From an uncultured Kiritimatiellota bacterium (GTDB lineage: Bacteria > Verrucomicrobiota > Kiritimatiellia > RFP12 > DVOR01), in assembly GCA_944389945.1 (NCBI GenBank), contig CALXOF010000021.1, forward strand, positions 1 to 34,477: DNA of 34,477 nucleotides, in the 5' to 3' direction. Within the stretch, counting starts at the first letter, position 1. The number at the start of each line of letters is the position of its first letter. Of this stretch, positions 14,079 through 23,100 are shown one piece after another. The notes under the pieces are model-generated. The model ran no database searches. It was not told where the DNA came from and worked only from the letters and a program-made list of their open reading frames with translations. The translations under genes and the position numbers were made by a program.

Positions 14079-15524
14079 ATGGCCTACGAAGTGCTCGCGC
14101 GAAAGTGGCGCCCCAAGACGTTTGACGACGTCGTGGGGCAGGGCCACGTCACGCGCACCCTCGCCAACGCCATCGAGCAGGATAGGATTGCCCACGCGTA
14201 CCTCTTCATCGGGCCGCGCGGCATCGGCAAGACCACGCTGTCGCGTATCCTTGCGATGGCGCTCAACTGTGAGAAGGGCCCCACCACCCATCCCTGCGGC
14301 GAATGCGACAACTGCAAAGGCATCGCCGCCGGCAGCGATATGGACGTGATCGAGCTCGACGCTGCCTCGAACAACAAGGTCGAGGACATCCACGCCGTGC
14401 TCGACCAGGTGCAGTTCGCCCCCACGCACAGCCGCTTCAAGGTCTTCATCCTCGACGAGGTGCACATGCTCTCCAACGCGGCCTTCAACGCGTTGTTGAA
14501 GACCCTTGAGGAGCCTCCGCCTTACGTGAAGTTCATCTTCGCGACCACCGAAGGCGACAAGGTTCTGCCCACCATCGTGAGTCGGTGCCAACGCTTTGAC
14601 CTGCGCCGTATCTCCGTGGGCGACATCGTCCAACGGTTGCGCTTCATCTGCAACGCCGAGAAGATCGAAATCACCGACGATGCGCTTCTGGCCATCGCCC
14701 GTGGTTCCAACGGCGGTCTGCGCGATGCACTCTCCGCGCTTGACCAGCTCATCGCCTTCAAGGGGACAGACCTCACCGAGGCCGATGTGCTGGCCGTCTT
14801 CGGACTCGTCTCGCGCGAGGCGCTCGAAGGGCTCGCCGAAAGCATTCTCAAGGGCGACATCCCCGGCATTCTGCGTACCGTCTCGGCCCTCGATGAATCC
14901 GGCAAGGATATGCGCCGCATGACGGCGGAGTTGCTCTGGCACTTCCGCAATCTGTTGGTTTGCCAGCAGGCCGGCGCGGAGCTCGCCAAGCAGGACGTCA
15001 CCGCTGAGCAGCTCGCCGTCCTTGAGGCGCAGGCCAAACTCGCCCCGCCCCAGCGAATCGTTGAAATCTCCTCCCTGCTTTCCGAGATGGAAGGCAAACT
15101 CCGCGCGGCCCTTTCGGTGCGCACGTTGGTGGAGATGACGCTGATCCGTTGCGCCCGTGCCGCCAAGACCGTCTCGCTCGATGAGGTGCTCCGCCGCTTG
15201 ACGGCGCTTCGGGACCAAACTATCCGACGTTTGGCGGCCGCCGCTCCGCAAGGTCCGGCGGCCGCCCCTGCGGCGCCGCAGCGCGCCGCACCCCCCGCCG
15301 CCGAGCCTCCCCGCCCGGTGGCACCTCCGCAACCCAGGCCGGAGGAGGATCTCGTCCCCGAGGACGATGAGGAGCTTGAGCCCTGCCTTCTCCATGAACC
15401 CCCTGAACCCGCCGGCGTGCCGCCGCCCGTCTCCGCCGAGCCGCTTCAGAATTCAGACGGGCAATACGTTGACGAAATTGTCAACATCACGCTCCGCCTC
15501 TTCGGTGGGCATGTGCGCATTTAA
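14079..15524 (+). CDS. dnaX: DNA polymerase III subunit gamma/tau
   Basis: The 481-aa clamp-loader ATPase begins with the standard YEVLARKWRPKTFDDVVGQ. Walker A is GPRGIGKTT and the zinc module uses CGECDNC. Walker B is FILDEVHML, the sensor region is FATTEGDKVLPTIVSRCQRFD, and domain III follows. A Pro/Ala-rich linker (about residues 385-445) and a short acidic tail replace the long tau extension, so a full tau-polymerase contact domain may be lacking. Initiation one base after the htpG stop, with no strong ribosome site, suggests coupling. No slippery A-run for programmed frameshifting was noticed. Confidence 0.95.
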   Translation: MAYEVLARKWRPKTFDDVVGQGHVTRTLANAIEQDRIAHAYLFIGPRGIGKTTLSRILAMALNCEKGPTTHPCGECDNCKGIAAGSDMDVIELDAASNNKVEDIHAVLDQVQFAPTHSRFKVFILDEVHMLSNAAFNALLKTLEEPPPYVKFIFATTEGDKVLPTIVSRCQRFDLRRISVGDIVQRLRFICNAEKIEITDDALLAIARGSNGGLRDALSALDQLIAFKGTDLTEADVLAVFGLVSREALEGLAESILKGDIPGILRTVSALDESGKDMRRMTAELLWHFRNLLVCQQAGAELAKQDVTAEQLAVLEAQAKLAPPQRIVEISSLLSEMEGKLRAALSVRTLVEMTLIRCARAAKTVSLDEVLRRLTALRDQTIRRLAAAAPQGPAAAPAAPQRAAPPAAEPPRPVAPPQPRPEEDLVPEDDEELEPCLLHEPPEPAGVPPPVSAEPLQNSDGQYVDEIVNITLRLFGGHVRI

Positions 15525-15544
15525 GCAACGAAAGAGAGGAAACC

Positions 15545-15865
15545 ATGGGCTTTTTGGACCAAATGAAGCAGACCATGCAGGCACGCAAAGAGGCCAAGCG
15601 CATCCAAGCCGAGATTGACAAAATCTCCTACACCCATCAAAACGGCGGGATCACCGTCACCGTCAAGGGCGATTTCTCCATCGGCCAAATCAAGTTCACC
15701 GACGAGGCGCTCACCGAACTTCGCGCCGGCAAGACCGAGCGTTTCGAGACCTTGCTCAAGACCGTCATCAATGTCGCCGTCAGCAATGTCCGCACCCAGA
15801 CGCAGCAGGTCATGCAGCGCATGATCAAGGAAGGTGGTTTCCCCGGTCTTCCCGGCGCCCATTAA
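15545..15865 (+). CDS. ybaB: YbaB/EbfC family nucleoid-associated protein
   Basis: The 106-aa protein has the family pattern: an N-terminal coiled helix (MKQTMQARKEAKRIQAEI) and a central sheet (ITVTVKGDFSIGQIKF). A C-terminal helix (VRTQTQQVMQRMIKEGG) completes it. It binds DNA as a dimer. The position between dnaX and recR is the classical one, which supports the call. AAGAGG precedes the ATG. Confidence 0.93.
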   Translation: MGFLDQMKQTMQARKEAKRIQAEIDKISYTHQNGGITVTVKGDFSIGQIKFTDEALTELRAGKTERFETLLKTVINVAVSNVRTQTQQVMQRMIKEGGFPGLPGAH

Positions 15866-15871
15866 GCCGTC

Positions 15872-16486
15872 ATGCTCGAGCCGCTTGACAACTTGATTCA
15901 CGCGCTTTCGCGGCTTCCCGGTTTCGGCCGGCGGAGTTCAGAGCGCGCCGCCCTTGCTCTTGTTCGGCGGCCCGAGACCTTGCTTGACACCTTGGTGCAG
16001 GCCCTTCAAGAGGCGCGTGAGGGGGTCTGCCTCTGTTCCAAGTGTGGAGCCTTCACCACGCACGATGCCGATCCGTGCCCGCTTTGCACACGTGCCGATC
16101 GCGATGATTCCCTCCTTTGCGTGGTCGAAGATCCCGCCGATATCCACACCATCGAGACCGCCGGGGCCTTCCGGGGCCGCTATCATGCCTTGATGGGGAA
16201 GCTTTCCCCCGGGCGTCAGACCGGCGTCAGCGAGCTTCGCATCGCGGCCTTGGTTCAGCGTGTCCAGGCCGAACCCATTCGCGAGGTTCTTTTGGCGCTC
16301 TCCACCGACCTTGAAGGCGATGCCACCGCGGGTTACATCGCCGAGCGCCTTCGTTCCGCAGATGTCCGCCTGACGCGCCTGGCTTTCGGACTCCCTTGCG
16401 GATCCGGGGTCGCCTACGCCGATCCGCTCACCCTTCGCCGCGCCGTCCAGGGGCGCCAAATCGTAGAGGAACCCGCGCATGACTGA
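15872..16486 (+). CDS. recR: Recombination mediator protein RecR
   Basis: The 204-aa protein has the N-terminal helix-hairpin-helix (SRLPGFGRRSSERAALAL), a four-cysteine zinc finger (CSKCGAFTT and CPLC) and a Toprim domain (LLCVVEDPADIHTIE). The C-terminal Walker-B-like segment also belongs to the family. With RecO/RecF it helps load RecA at gaps. The start is 6 nt after ybaB and its end overlaps rlmN by 8 nt. Confidence 0.96.
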   Translation: MLEPLDNLIHALSRLPGFGRRSSERAALALVRRPETLLDTLVQALQEAREGVCLCSKCGAFTTHDADPCPLCTRADRDDSLLCVVEDPADIHTIETAGAFRGRYHALMGKLSPGRQTGVSELRIAALVQRVQAEPIREVLLALSTDLEGDATAGYIAERLRSADVRLTRLAFGLPCGSGVAYADPLTLRRAVQGRQIVEEPAHD

Positions 16487-17534
16487 AGCCTATGGACTTC
16501 TCCCCGCGGATTGGGCCTGCCTCTGCAAGGAAGCCGGGCTCCCCGCATTCCGCGCCAAGCAGATTTTGCAGGGCCTCTATCGGGACCGTATCGGAGCCTG
16601 GGCCGAGCTTACCACCCTTTCCGCAGAGCTGCGGGCGCGGCTTGACGATCTTGCGCCCCTCACGCTTCCCCGCGAAGTCACGCGTACCCCTTCAGGTCCC
16701 GATGGCGTCGTCAAATATCTGCTGGAGATGGCAGACGGCGAACGTGTCGAGACCGTTTGGATTCCCGCCGATGGCCGTGTCACCCAGTGCATCTCCTCGC
16801 AGGTCGGTTGCGCCATGCACTGCGCGTTCTGCGCCAGCGGTCAGCTCGGGTGCGTGCGTTCCCTCACCGCGGCCGAGATCGTGGGCGAGGTGATGGCCCT
16901 CTCACGCGCCCAAGGGCGTTATCCGAACAACATCGTCGTCATGGGCATGGGCGAGCCCTTCATGAACTACGACGCCGTCCTTCGTGCCCTTCGCGTCCTC
17001 AACTGTCAGCAGGGGCCCAACATCGGCGCCCGCCATATCACGTTGTCCACTTGCGGCGTTGTCCCCGGCATCGAGCGTCTCGCGCAGGAAGGCGTCCAGT
17101 TTGAGCTCTCCGTCTCCCTCCACGCGCCCAACGATGCCATCCGCGACCGTCTCATGCCCGTGAACCGCCGTTGGCCCCTTGCCGAATTGCTTCCCGCTTG
17201 CGACGCCTATACCGCCGCCACCGGCCGCATCATCACCTACGAATACACCCTCGTCCGTGGCCTCAATGACCGCCCCGCGCATGCCGCCGAGCTGATTCGC
17301 CTTTTGCGCGGCCGCAAGGCCCGCGTCAACCTCATCCCGCTCAGCCCCGTTGCGGAGTTCGACGGCCAGACGCCTTCCCACGCCGATTGCCTCGCCTTCC
17401 TTGACGCGTTGCTCAAGGCCGGCATCCACACCACCATGCGCCGCAGCCGAGGGCGTCAAGCCGATGCCGCCTGCGGGCAACTCCGTCTCCGCACCCAGAA
17501 AGGCCCCACCCATGGAACAGCAGAAGAACCCTAA
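16479..17534 (+). CDS. rlmN: 23S rRNA (A2503-C2)/tRNA (A37-C2) methyltransferase RlmN
   Basis: The 351-aa radical SAM enzyme has the cluster motif C111-x3-C115-x2-C118 (GCAMHCAFC). It also has the two functional cysteines of this family: C104 (QCISSQVG) and C332 (DAACGQL), the latter being the methyl-carrying residue. VMGMGEPFMNYD and LIPLSPV are also typical. It methylates C2 of an adenine in 23S rRNA and some tRNAs. A Cfr-type resistance enzyme is the alternative, but the sequence and recR neighbourhood favour RlmN. Its 3' end overlaps the next gene by 23 nt. Confidence 0.94.
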   Translation: MTEAYGLLPADWACLCKEAGLPAFRAKQILQGLYRDRIGAWAELTTLSAELRARLDDLAPLTLPREVTRTPSGPDGVVKYLLEMADGERVETVWIPADGRVTQCISSQVGCAMHCAFCASGQLGCVRSLTAAEIVGEVMALSRAQGRYPNNIVVMGMGEPFMNYDAVLRALRVLNCQQGPNIGARHITLSTCGVVPGIERLAQEGVQFELSVSLHAPNDAIRDRLMPVNRRWPLAELLPACDAYTAATGRIITYEYTLVRGLNDRPAHAAELIRLLRGRKARVNLIPLSPVAEFDGQTPSHADCLAFLDALLKAGIHTTMRRSRGRQADAACGQLRLRTQKGPTHGTAEEP

Positions 17535-18066
17535 CACCACCACCCTGCTTATCATTGTCGGCGCCATTCTCCTGATTGTCGCGATGGTCTGCGGCGTTGT
17601 CGTTTGGATGGCCCAACGCACCTTCGACTTCCAAGAAAAGATGCTCGAGGCCCGCCTCGCCGAGACCGCCGCGGATGAGCAACAGGCGGGGACTCTCCCC
17701 GCGCCTATGCCTGCCGTCCCCGTGGCGAAACCAGCCGAACCGGCGGCGCCCGTGCCTGCGACTCCCGTGGTCCAGCCCAAGCCAACTCAAACCACGCCCA
17801 CAGCGTCCCAGCCTGCGGCAAAGGTCGAGCGCCCCGCGCCGAAACCCGCCCCCAAGCCAGCCCCCGCGGTTTCGCCCCGCCCCGCGCAACAGGATCAGGC
17901 CAAAACCGTGAAGCCCGCGCCCAAGGAAGCCCCCGCGCCGACGCATGCCAAGCGGAAAGCGCCCCAGGAGACTCCCGCCGCCAAGGGCAAGGTCGGCCCG
18001 GATGGGCTCCCCCTCAACCGCGTGACCCTTCCCGTTGGCAATGACGACCTGGAGTGGCAACTGTGA
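17512..18066 (+). CDS. Membrane-anchored Pro/Ala/Lys-rich protein, unknown function
   Basis: The 184-aa protein has a short polar N-terminus and one transmembrane segment (about residues 12-34, LLIIVGAILLIVAMVCGVVV). A short predicted coiled region (EKMLEARLAET) follows, and then about 115 residues dominated by Pro, Ala and Lys, such as PAPKPAPKPAPA. The C-terminus ends in NDDLEWQL. The layout resembles a periplasm-spanning tether of the TonB/SPOR-linker kind, but no known C-terminal domain is present. The low-complexity tail could inflate the ORF by chance. The N-terminal membrane segment, the overlaps with both neighbours and consistent strand support a real gene. No family was recognised. 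Confidence 0.6.
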   Translation: MEQQKNPNTTTLLIIVGAILLIVAMVCGVVVWMAQRTFDFQEKMLEARLAETAADEQQAGTLPAPMPAVPVAKPAEPAAPVPATPVVQPKPTQTTPTASQPAAKVERPAPKPAPKPAPAVSPRPAQQDQAKTVKPAPKEAPAPTHAKRKAPQETPAAKGKVGPDGLPLNRVTLPVGNDDLEWQL

Positions 18067-18662
18067 GTATCTCCTTTCTTGAGGCCTTGCGCATGGGGTG
18101 GGTACGCTTTTGTCTCACCCCGTTGCAATTCGCCTTGGGCACCTTCCTCTTTCTCTTGGTCTCTCTCACCGCCATCCTGACGGGCCCTGCGGCTCTGCTC
18201 TGGATGTGGCACGTGAGCCCGGAACGCCCAATCGGCCCTCTCGGTGATATTGTCGGCAGCATGACCTTGGTGAGTCGGCTTCACGGCACCAACCGCATCC
18301 CCGCCGCCTTTTGGCTGGGGCTTCTCATCTGGGTCTTCGGCCTTCTGCCGGGACTCCACCACGCGCTCCTCGGTATCATTCCGCTTTGTGTTCTTTTGGT
18401 GCAGCCGCTCTGGCTCGCCCTGGTTCTGGTCGACCACTACAATCTGCGCTTGTCTGTTGCACTGAAGTCGGTTACTTTCCTCTGCCTGAATGCGCCGAGT
18501 GTCGCCCTTCCCGCGATGGCCTTTGGGTTGCTGGGCTGGTGCGGCATCCTCCTTTTCGGCGTGGGTATTCTCATCACCCTTCCCGTTGCCATCCACGCAC
18601 AACTGCGTTGGCTCCAGGACCGTCACATCTTCCTCGTAGCCGCCATTCAAAAGGCCTCGTAA
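18063..18662 (+). CDS. Multi-pass membrane protein, unknown function
   Basis: The 199-aa hydrophobic protein has about five membrane segments, for example FALGTFLFLLVSLTAILTG, FWLGLLIWVFGLLPGL and the C-terminal LLGWCGILLFGVGILITLP. GTG 18063 is chosen because it overlaps the preceding stop (GTGA) and has GGAG 8 nt upstream; GTG 18054 is an alternative. The stop shares bases with the following ATG (TAATG). No transporter signature was recognised. It may work with the preceding membrane-anchored protein, but that rests on position only. Confidence 0.7.
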   Translation: MSISFLEALRMGWVRFCLTPLQFALGTFLFLLVSLTAILTGPAALLWMWHVSPERPIGPLGDIVGSMTLVSRLHGTNRIPAAFWLGLLIWVFGLLPGLHHALLGIIPLCVLLVQPLWLALVLVDHYNLRLSVALKSVTFLCLNAPSVALPAMAFGLLGWCGILLFGVGILITLPVAIHAQLRWLQDRHIFLVAAIQKAS

Positions 18663-19192
18663 TGAACAAACGCTTCCTTTCCGCCGATGCCTTCCAGCGC
18701 GACTGCGCGCGTTTGGCCAAGTTCGTCTTCGATGACACCTCTTGGCAACCCGACTTTATCCTCGCGCTGTGGCGTGGCGGTGCTCAACCCGGCGTCATCA
18801 TCAGCGAGATTTTCGCCTTCCTCGGACGCCCGACTCCGCACGCCATCGTCAAGTGCGCTTCCTACGCCCCCGGCATTGGCAACCGCTCCGATTCCGTCGT
18901 CTTTCAAGGTGCCGATGCAATCTTGGACTCCCTTGCCGGCAAGCGCGTCCTGGTCGTGGACGATGTCTTTGACACCGGCAAGACAGCCGAGGCCACGCTC
19001 GCACGCCTACGCCATGCCGATGCCCGCATCGCCACCGTTTACTGGAAGCCCACAGCCAGCCTCGTCCCCTTCCAGCCGGACTATTACGTCCGCGAGACCG
19101 CGGATTGGATTGTCTTCCCGCACGAACTCGTGGGGCTCACGCCGGACGAGCTCCGCGTCAAAGACCCCGAGCTGGCTGATATCCTCCTCTGA
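18662..19192 (+). CDS. Phosphoribosyltransferase family protein
   Basis: The 176-aa protein shows the type I phosphoribosyltransferase fold. The PRPP loop is VLVVDDVFDTGKTAEA (about residues 98-113), preceded by ALWRGGAQPGVIIS in the place of the first loop. The C-terminal part WIVFPHE resembles purine (hypoxanthine/xanthine-type) transferases. The substrate is not certain, so no symbol is given. The start overlaps the previous stop by one base. It is the last gene of the run that begins with htpG; a repeat-filled gap follows. Confidence 0.85.
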   Translation: MNKRFLSADAFQRDCARLAKFVFDDTSWQPDFILALWRGGAQPGVIISEIFAFLGRPTPHAIVKCASYAPGIGNRSDSVVFQGADAILDSLAGKRVLVVDDVFDTGKTAEATLARLRHADARIATVYWKPTASLVPFQPDYYVRETADWIVFPHELVGLTPDELRVKDPELADILL

Positions 19193-19223
19193 TCGGCTTC
19201 AAGAGCGGACAGTCAAAATAGGA

Positions 19224-19273
19224 ACAGCAGATTCCGCAGATTTTGAGCAGATTATGGGCGTGCTACCGCACGC
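19224..19273 (+). repeat. CAGATT repeat with terminal hairpin, copy a
   Basis: CAGATT-type words recur every 9-11 bp and lead into GGGCGTGC-TACC-GCACGC (hairpin 19258-19273). It lies 32 nt behind the phosphoribosyltransferase stop. The hairpin lacks a T-tract. Confidence 0.7.
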
Positions 19274-19293
19274 AGGACTGCCAGAATAGGAAA

Positions 19294-19340
19294 ACGCAGA
19301 GTTTGCAGATTGATGCAGATTTTGGCGTACTGGCGCACGC
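19294..19340 (+). repeat. CAGATT repeat with terminal hairpin, copy b
   Basis: CGCAGAG, GCAGATT and GCAGATT words are followed by GGCGTAC-TGGC-GCACGC (19325-19340, one mismatch in the stem). It is a direct tandem neighbour of copy a, about 20 bp further on. Confidence 0.65.
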
Positions 19341-19370
19341 TGATTGGAAGTTTGGCACCGGCTTCGCCAG

Positions 19371-19423
19371 TCGCCCCGCAGGGGCGTTCTCTGTTTTCCG
19401 TTCTCCGTTCTCTGTTCTCCGGG
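19371..19423 (-). repeat. GAGAAC-rich repeat, copy 2
   Basis: On the minus strand this reads GGAGAACAGAGAACGGAGAA, continuing to AGAGAACGCCCCTGCGGGGC. It is the longest array of the family in this window, with five GAGAAC-like units. Confidence 0.7.
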
Positions 19424-19440
19424 GTGCGTTAGCGCCCCAC

Positions 19441-19956
19441 TCACTCCCAGTGACCCGGGACCCACGTGCGTGTGAGTTCCTCGCCGTCCAAACCACGCGT
19501 CACCTTCCAGTGTCCCTCCACCCAGGTCTTTGCCGAGCCGTCCGACTTTGGCGCGTAGGCCGGCAGGATGGCCGGTTCCCGCACGGTTGAGTCCTTGACC
19601 GCTTTTTTTGTCGCTTCACGGTCCGGCTCCGCCACGATGACCTGTTGCGCAGGTTGTTGCACGATAATAGTTCTCTCGCGCTCCACCACCGGGAGCGGAG
19701 GCGGCGGGAAAATCGGGACGCTTGTCGAAATGAATCCATGCCGCCCGATACGGCGCCCCACGCTGAGGCTTCCGCCCCATGGCGTCACATTCATGCCCCA
19801 TCCCCAGCTTGGCGGACGCGGCCGATGATGGATCACACGGACCGGTGGCGGGGGCGGCGGGCGGTGCGGCCGCCTCACAGGATGTTGTCTTGGCCGAGCC
19901 TCCACTGTCCCAAACGCCAAGAGCAACGCAATCACGCACACAATTGTCTTTCTCAT
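19441..19956 (-). CDS. Secreted Pro/Arg-rich protein with WVxGHW repeats
   Basis: The 171-aa protein starts with a signal peptide (MRKTIVCVIALLLAFGTVEA), then a His/Arg/Pro-rich stretch with HRPPPPPPVR and a GWGMNVTPWGG segment. It ends with two copies of the WVxGHW motif (TWVEGHWK and TWVPGHWE), the hallmark of small YXWGXW-type envelope proteins. Its role is unknown; such proteins are exported and often cell-wall or outer-membrane associated. ATG 19956 has a strong AGGAGG site upstream; an earlier in-frame ATG would lie upstream of the promoter. The gene is monocistronic. Its stop codon lies 17 nt from the GAGAAC repeat. Confidence 0.82.
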   Translation of the reverse strand: MRKTIVCVIALLLAFGTVEARPRQHPVRRPHRPPPPPPVRVIHHRPRPPSWGWGMNVTPWGGSLSVGRRIGRHGFISTSVPIFPPPPLPVVERERTIIVQQPAQQVIVAEPDREATKKAVKDSTVREPAILPAYAPKSDGSAKTWVEGHWKVTRGLDGEELTRTWVPGHWE

Positions 19957-19978
19957 ACGAACCTCCTCTTCTGTCTTG

Positions 19979-19987
19979 AGTATAGCA
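19979..19987 (-). promoter_or_regulatory. Extended -10 promoter of the WVxGHW-repeat gene
   Basis: On the minus strand TGC-TATACT lies 22 nt before ATG 19956, with AGGAGG in the leader. Confidence 0.55.
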
Positions 19988-20069
19988 CATCGGAGTACCA
20001 CAGACGTACGCGGGAACGTTTTTCGGAGCGCCGCTACACAGAGGAGACAGTCTTACCAAGACGTGCGTT

Positions 20070-20105
20070 AAAAAGCGGCGGCACCCGGATGGGCGCCGCC
20101 GCTTT
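20070..20105 (-). terminator. Intrinsic terminator of ileS
   Basis: On the minus strand AAAGCGGCGGC pairs with GCCGCCGCTTT around a 12-nt loop, followed by TTTTTAA. It lies 15 nt past the ileS stop codon. Confidence 0.9.
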
Positions 20106-20119
20106 GTGTTTGCGTGACC

Positions 20120-23100
20120 TCACTTGGGGTCGATGGCGAGGATGGCCTCGTGGCCGTTGAGGTCGACGGGGTCGCCCGCGGGGTCGCCGAAGAGGAGGGC
20201 GTCGCCCTGGGTCTCTTCGAGGATGAAGTCCTGCCACTCGGTGAGGGCGGCGGCGAGCTCGTCGTCACAATGGACGATGAGGTCGATGCGCTGGGTGACC
20301 TCGAGGTCGGCCTCTTTGCGGAGGGCTTGGACGCGGGAGACACATTCACGGGCGAGGCCTTCGGCGATGAGGGCGGGGGTGAGGTCGGTCTCGAGGGCGA
20401 CGACGACGTTGTCCTCGGCGGCGACGACGAGACCTTCGCGGGGCTCGCGGCGGATGACGACATCGGCAGGGGCGATCTGGAAAGTTTCGCCCTGGAGGTC
20501 GAGGTCGACGGCCTCGCCACGGGCGAGCGCGGCAGCCAGGTCGGCGGGGAGCGCGGCGATGGCGGCGGCGGCGGCCTTCATGCGGGCGCCGAAGCGGGGC
20601 CCAAGGCGCTTGAAGTCGGCCTTGAGGGTGAGGGTGGCAAGGTCGGTCTCATCGGCGGAGAGGAGGAGGTCCTTGACGTTGAGCTCTTCCTTGATGATGT
20701 CGGCGTACTTGGGCAAGGCGTCACGGACGGCCTTGTCGGCGGAGGCGACACGCAGGGCGGCGAGGGGCTGGCGCACCTTGAGGTCCTCATCGGTGCGGAG
20801 CTGGCGGCCCAGGCTGACGACACGCTGGACGAGGGCCATGTCGTGTTCGAGCGGGAGGTCGCGGGCCTTGGCGTGCGGGGTGGGGAAGTCGCAAAGGTGG
20901 ACGCTCGCGGGGTCGTTGGGCCCTTTGAGGTTGCGGTAAATCTGCTCGGCGACGAAGGGCGTGAAGGGCGCGGCGACCTTGGAGAGCTGGACGAGGACGT
21001 AGCGGAGCGTGCGGTAGGCGTGACGCTTGTCGGCATCGTCCTCGCTCTTCCAGAAGCGGCGGCGGGAACGGCGGATGTACCAGTTGGTGAGGTCGTCGAT
21101 GAAGGCGACGAAGGGCCGGACGGCGCGCTGGAGGTCATAGTTGTCCAGGGCGGCGGTGACATCGGCGATGAGGGTCTCCATGGAGGAGACAATCCACCGG
21201 TCGAGGACGTTGGGGGAGTCCGGGGTGGCCACATCGGGCTCGTCGAAGCCGTCCGCGTTGGCGTAAGTGACGAAGAAGCTGTAGGCGTTCCACCACGGGA
21301 TGAGGAGGTCGCGGAGGACCTGCTTGACGCCGTTCTCGGAGAAACGCAGGTTCTCGGCGCGAACGACGGGCGAGTTCACGAGGTAGAGGCGGAGGGCGTC
21401 CGCGCCGAACTTCTCGATGACCTCGGAGGGGTCAGGGTAGTTGCGGAGGCGCTTGGACATCTTCTTGCCATCTTCGGCGAGGATGAGGCCGTTGACGATG
21501 ACGTTGCGGTAGGGCGCCTTGCCGAAGAGGAGCGTGCTGAGGACGAGGAGGGTGTAGAACCACCCGCGGGTCTGGTCGAGGCCCTCTGCGATGAAGTCGG
21601 CGGGGAAGAAGTCTTCCAGCTTCTTGTCGGAGAAGGGATAATGCTGCTGGGCGTAGGGCATGGAGCCGGATTCGAACCAGCAGTCGAGCACTTCGGGCGT
21701 GCGGCGGTAGGTCTTGCCGTCGCGCTGGATGAGGATCTTGTCGATGAAGTGCTTGTGGAGGTCGGTGACCTTCTGGCCGGAGAGCTGTTCGAGCTCGGCG
21801 ACGGAGCCGACGCAAATCATGTCGTTGGGGTCGGCCTCGTTGACCCAGACGGGGAGGCAGGAGCCCCAGAAACGGTTGCGGGAGATGTTCCAATCCTTGG
21901 CATCGCGGAGCCAGTTACCGAAGCGGTTGGCACCGACGGCCTCGGGCGTCCAGTGGACGGTGGCGTTGTTGGCGACAAGGCGATCGTGGAGGTCCTCGAC
22001 GCGGACGTACCAAGCATCGATGGCGCGGTAGATGAGGGGCGTGTCGGTGCGGTCGCAGAAGGGATAACTGTGGACGATGGTGCCCTGGTGGACGAGCTTG
22101 CCGTTTTCCTTGAGGGTCCGGATGATGTCCTTGTCGCAGTCCTTACAGAAGTGGCCGCGCCAGGCCTCGGGGGCGGGGGCGATGAAGGCGCAGGCCTCGT
22201 CCATCGGGTCTTCGAGGGTGATGCCGGCGGCGGAGCAGACGCGGAAGTCGTCCTCGCCGTAGGCGGGGGCGTTGTGGACTAGGCCGGTGCCGTCCTCGGT
22301 GGAGACGTAGTTGTCGGTGAGAACAACGAAGGCGTTGGGCTTGTCCTTGTATTGGGGGAAGATGGGCTCGTAGCGGATGCCCTTGAGGTCGGTGCCCTTG
22401 AGATGCTCGAGGATTTCGGGCTGCTGCTTGCCGAAGACGGCTTTGAGGCGGGCCTCGGCGAGGATGTAGACCGAGCCATCCTGGTCACGGGCCGCGACAT
22501 AGTCGATATCCGGGCCGGCGCAGATGGCGAGGTTGGTGAGCAGGGTCCAGGGCGTGGTGGTCCAGACGAGGAGGTAGGCCGGCGCGCCGCCCCAGGCCGG
22601 GCGGGCACCTTCGGTGACGCGGCAACGCACGGTGACGGCGGGATCCTGCACGTCCTTGTAGTTGCTGCCGGCCTCGAAGTTGGAAAGGGGTGTGGAAAGT
22701 TTCCACGAATAGGGCATGATGCGGTGGCTCTTGTAAATACGGCCCTGATCCCACAGTTGCTTGAAGGCCCACCAGACACTCTCCATAAAGGAGGGCTGCA
22801 TGGTCTTGTAGTCGTTGTCGAAGTCCACCCAGCGGCCGATGCGCGTGACGGTCTGGCGCCACTGCGCCACATAGCGCAACACCATGGAACGGCACTGCTC
22901 ATTGAAGGCATCCACGCCGTGCTTGCGGATTTCGTGCGCGCCGCTCACGCCCAGGGCGTCTTGCGCCAAGGCCTCGATGGGCAGACCGTGGCAGTCCCAC
23001 CCGAAGCGCCGCTCCACATAGCGTCCACGCATGGTCTGATAGCGCGGGACGATGTCTTTGATGACGCCTGCGAGGAGGTGGCCGTAGTGCGGGAGGCCGG

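Noticed and set aside
20114..22282. Plus-strand open frame of 722 codons opposite ileS
   Set aside because: The translation is a Gly/Glu/Val/Asp-biased shadow of the ileS codons, and ileS has intact HYGH and KMSKR motifs on the other strand.
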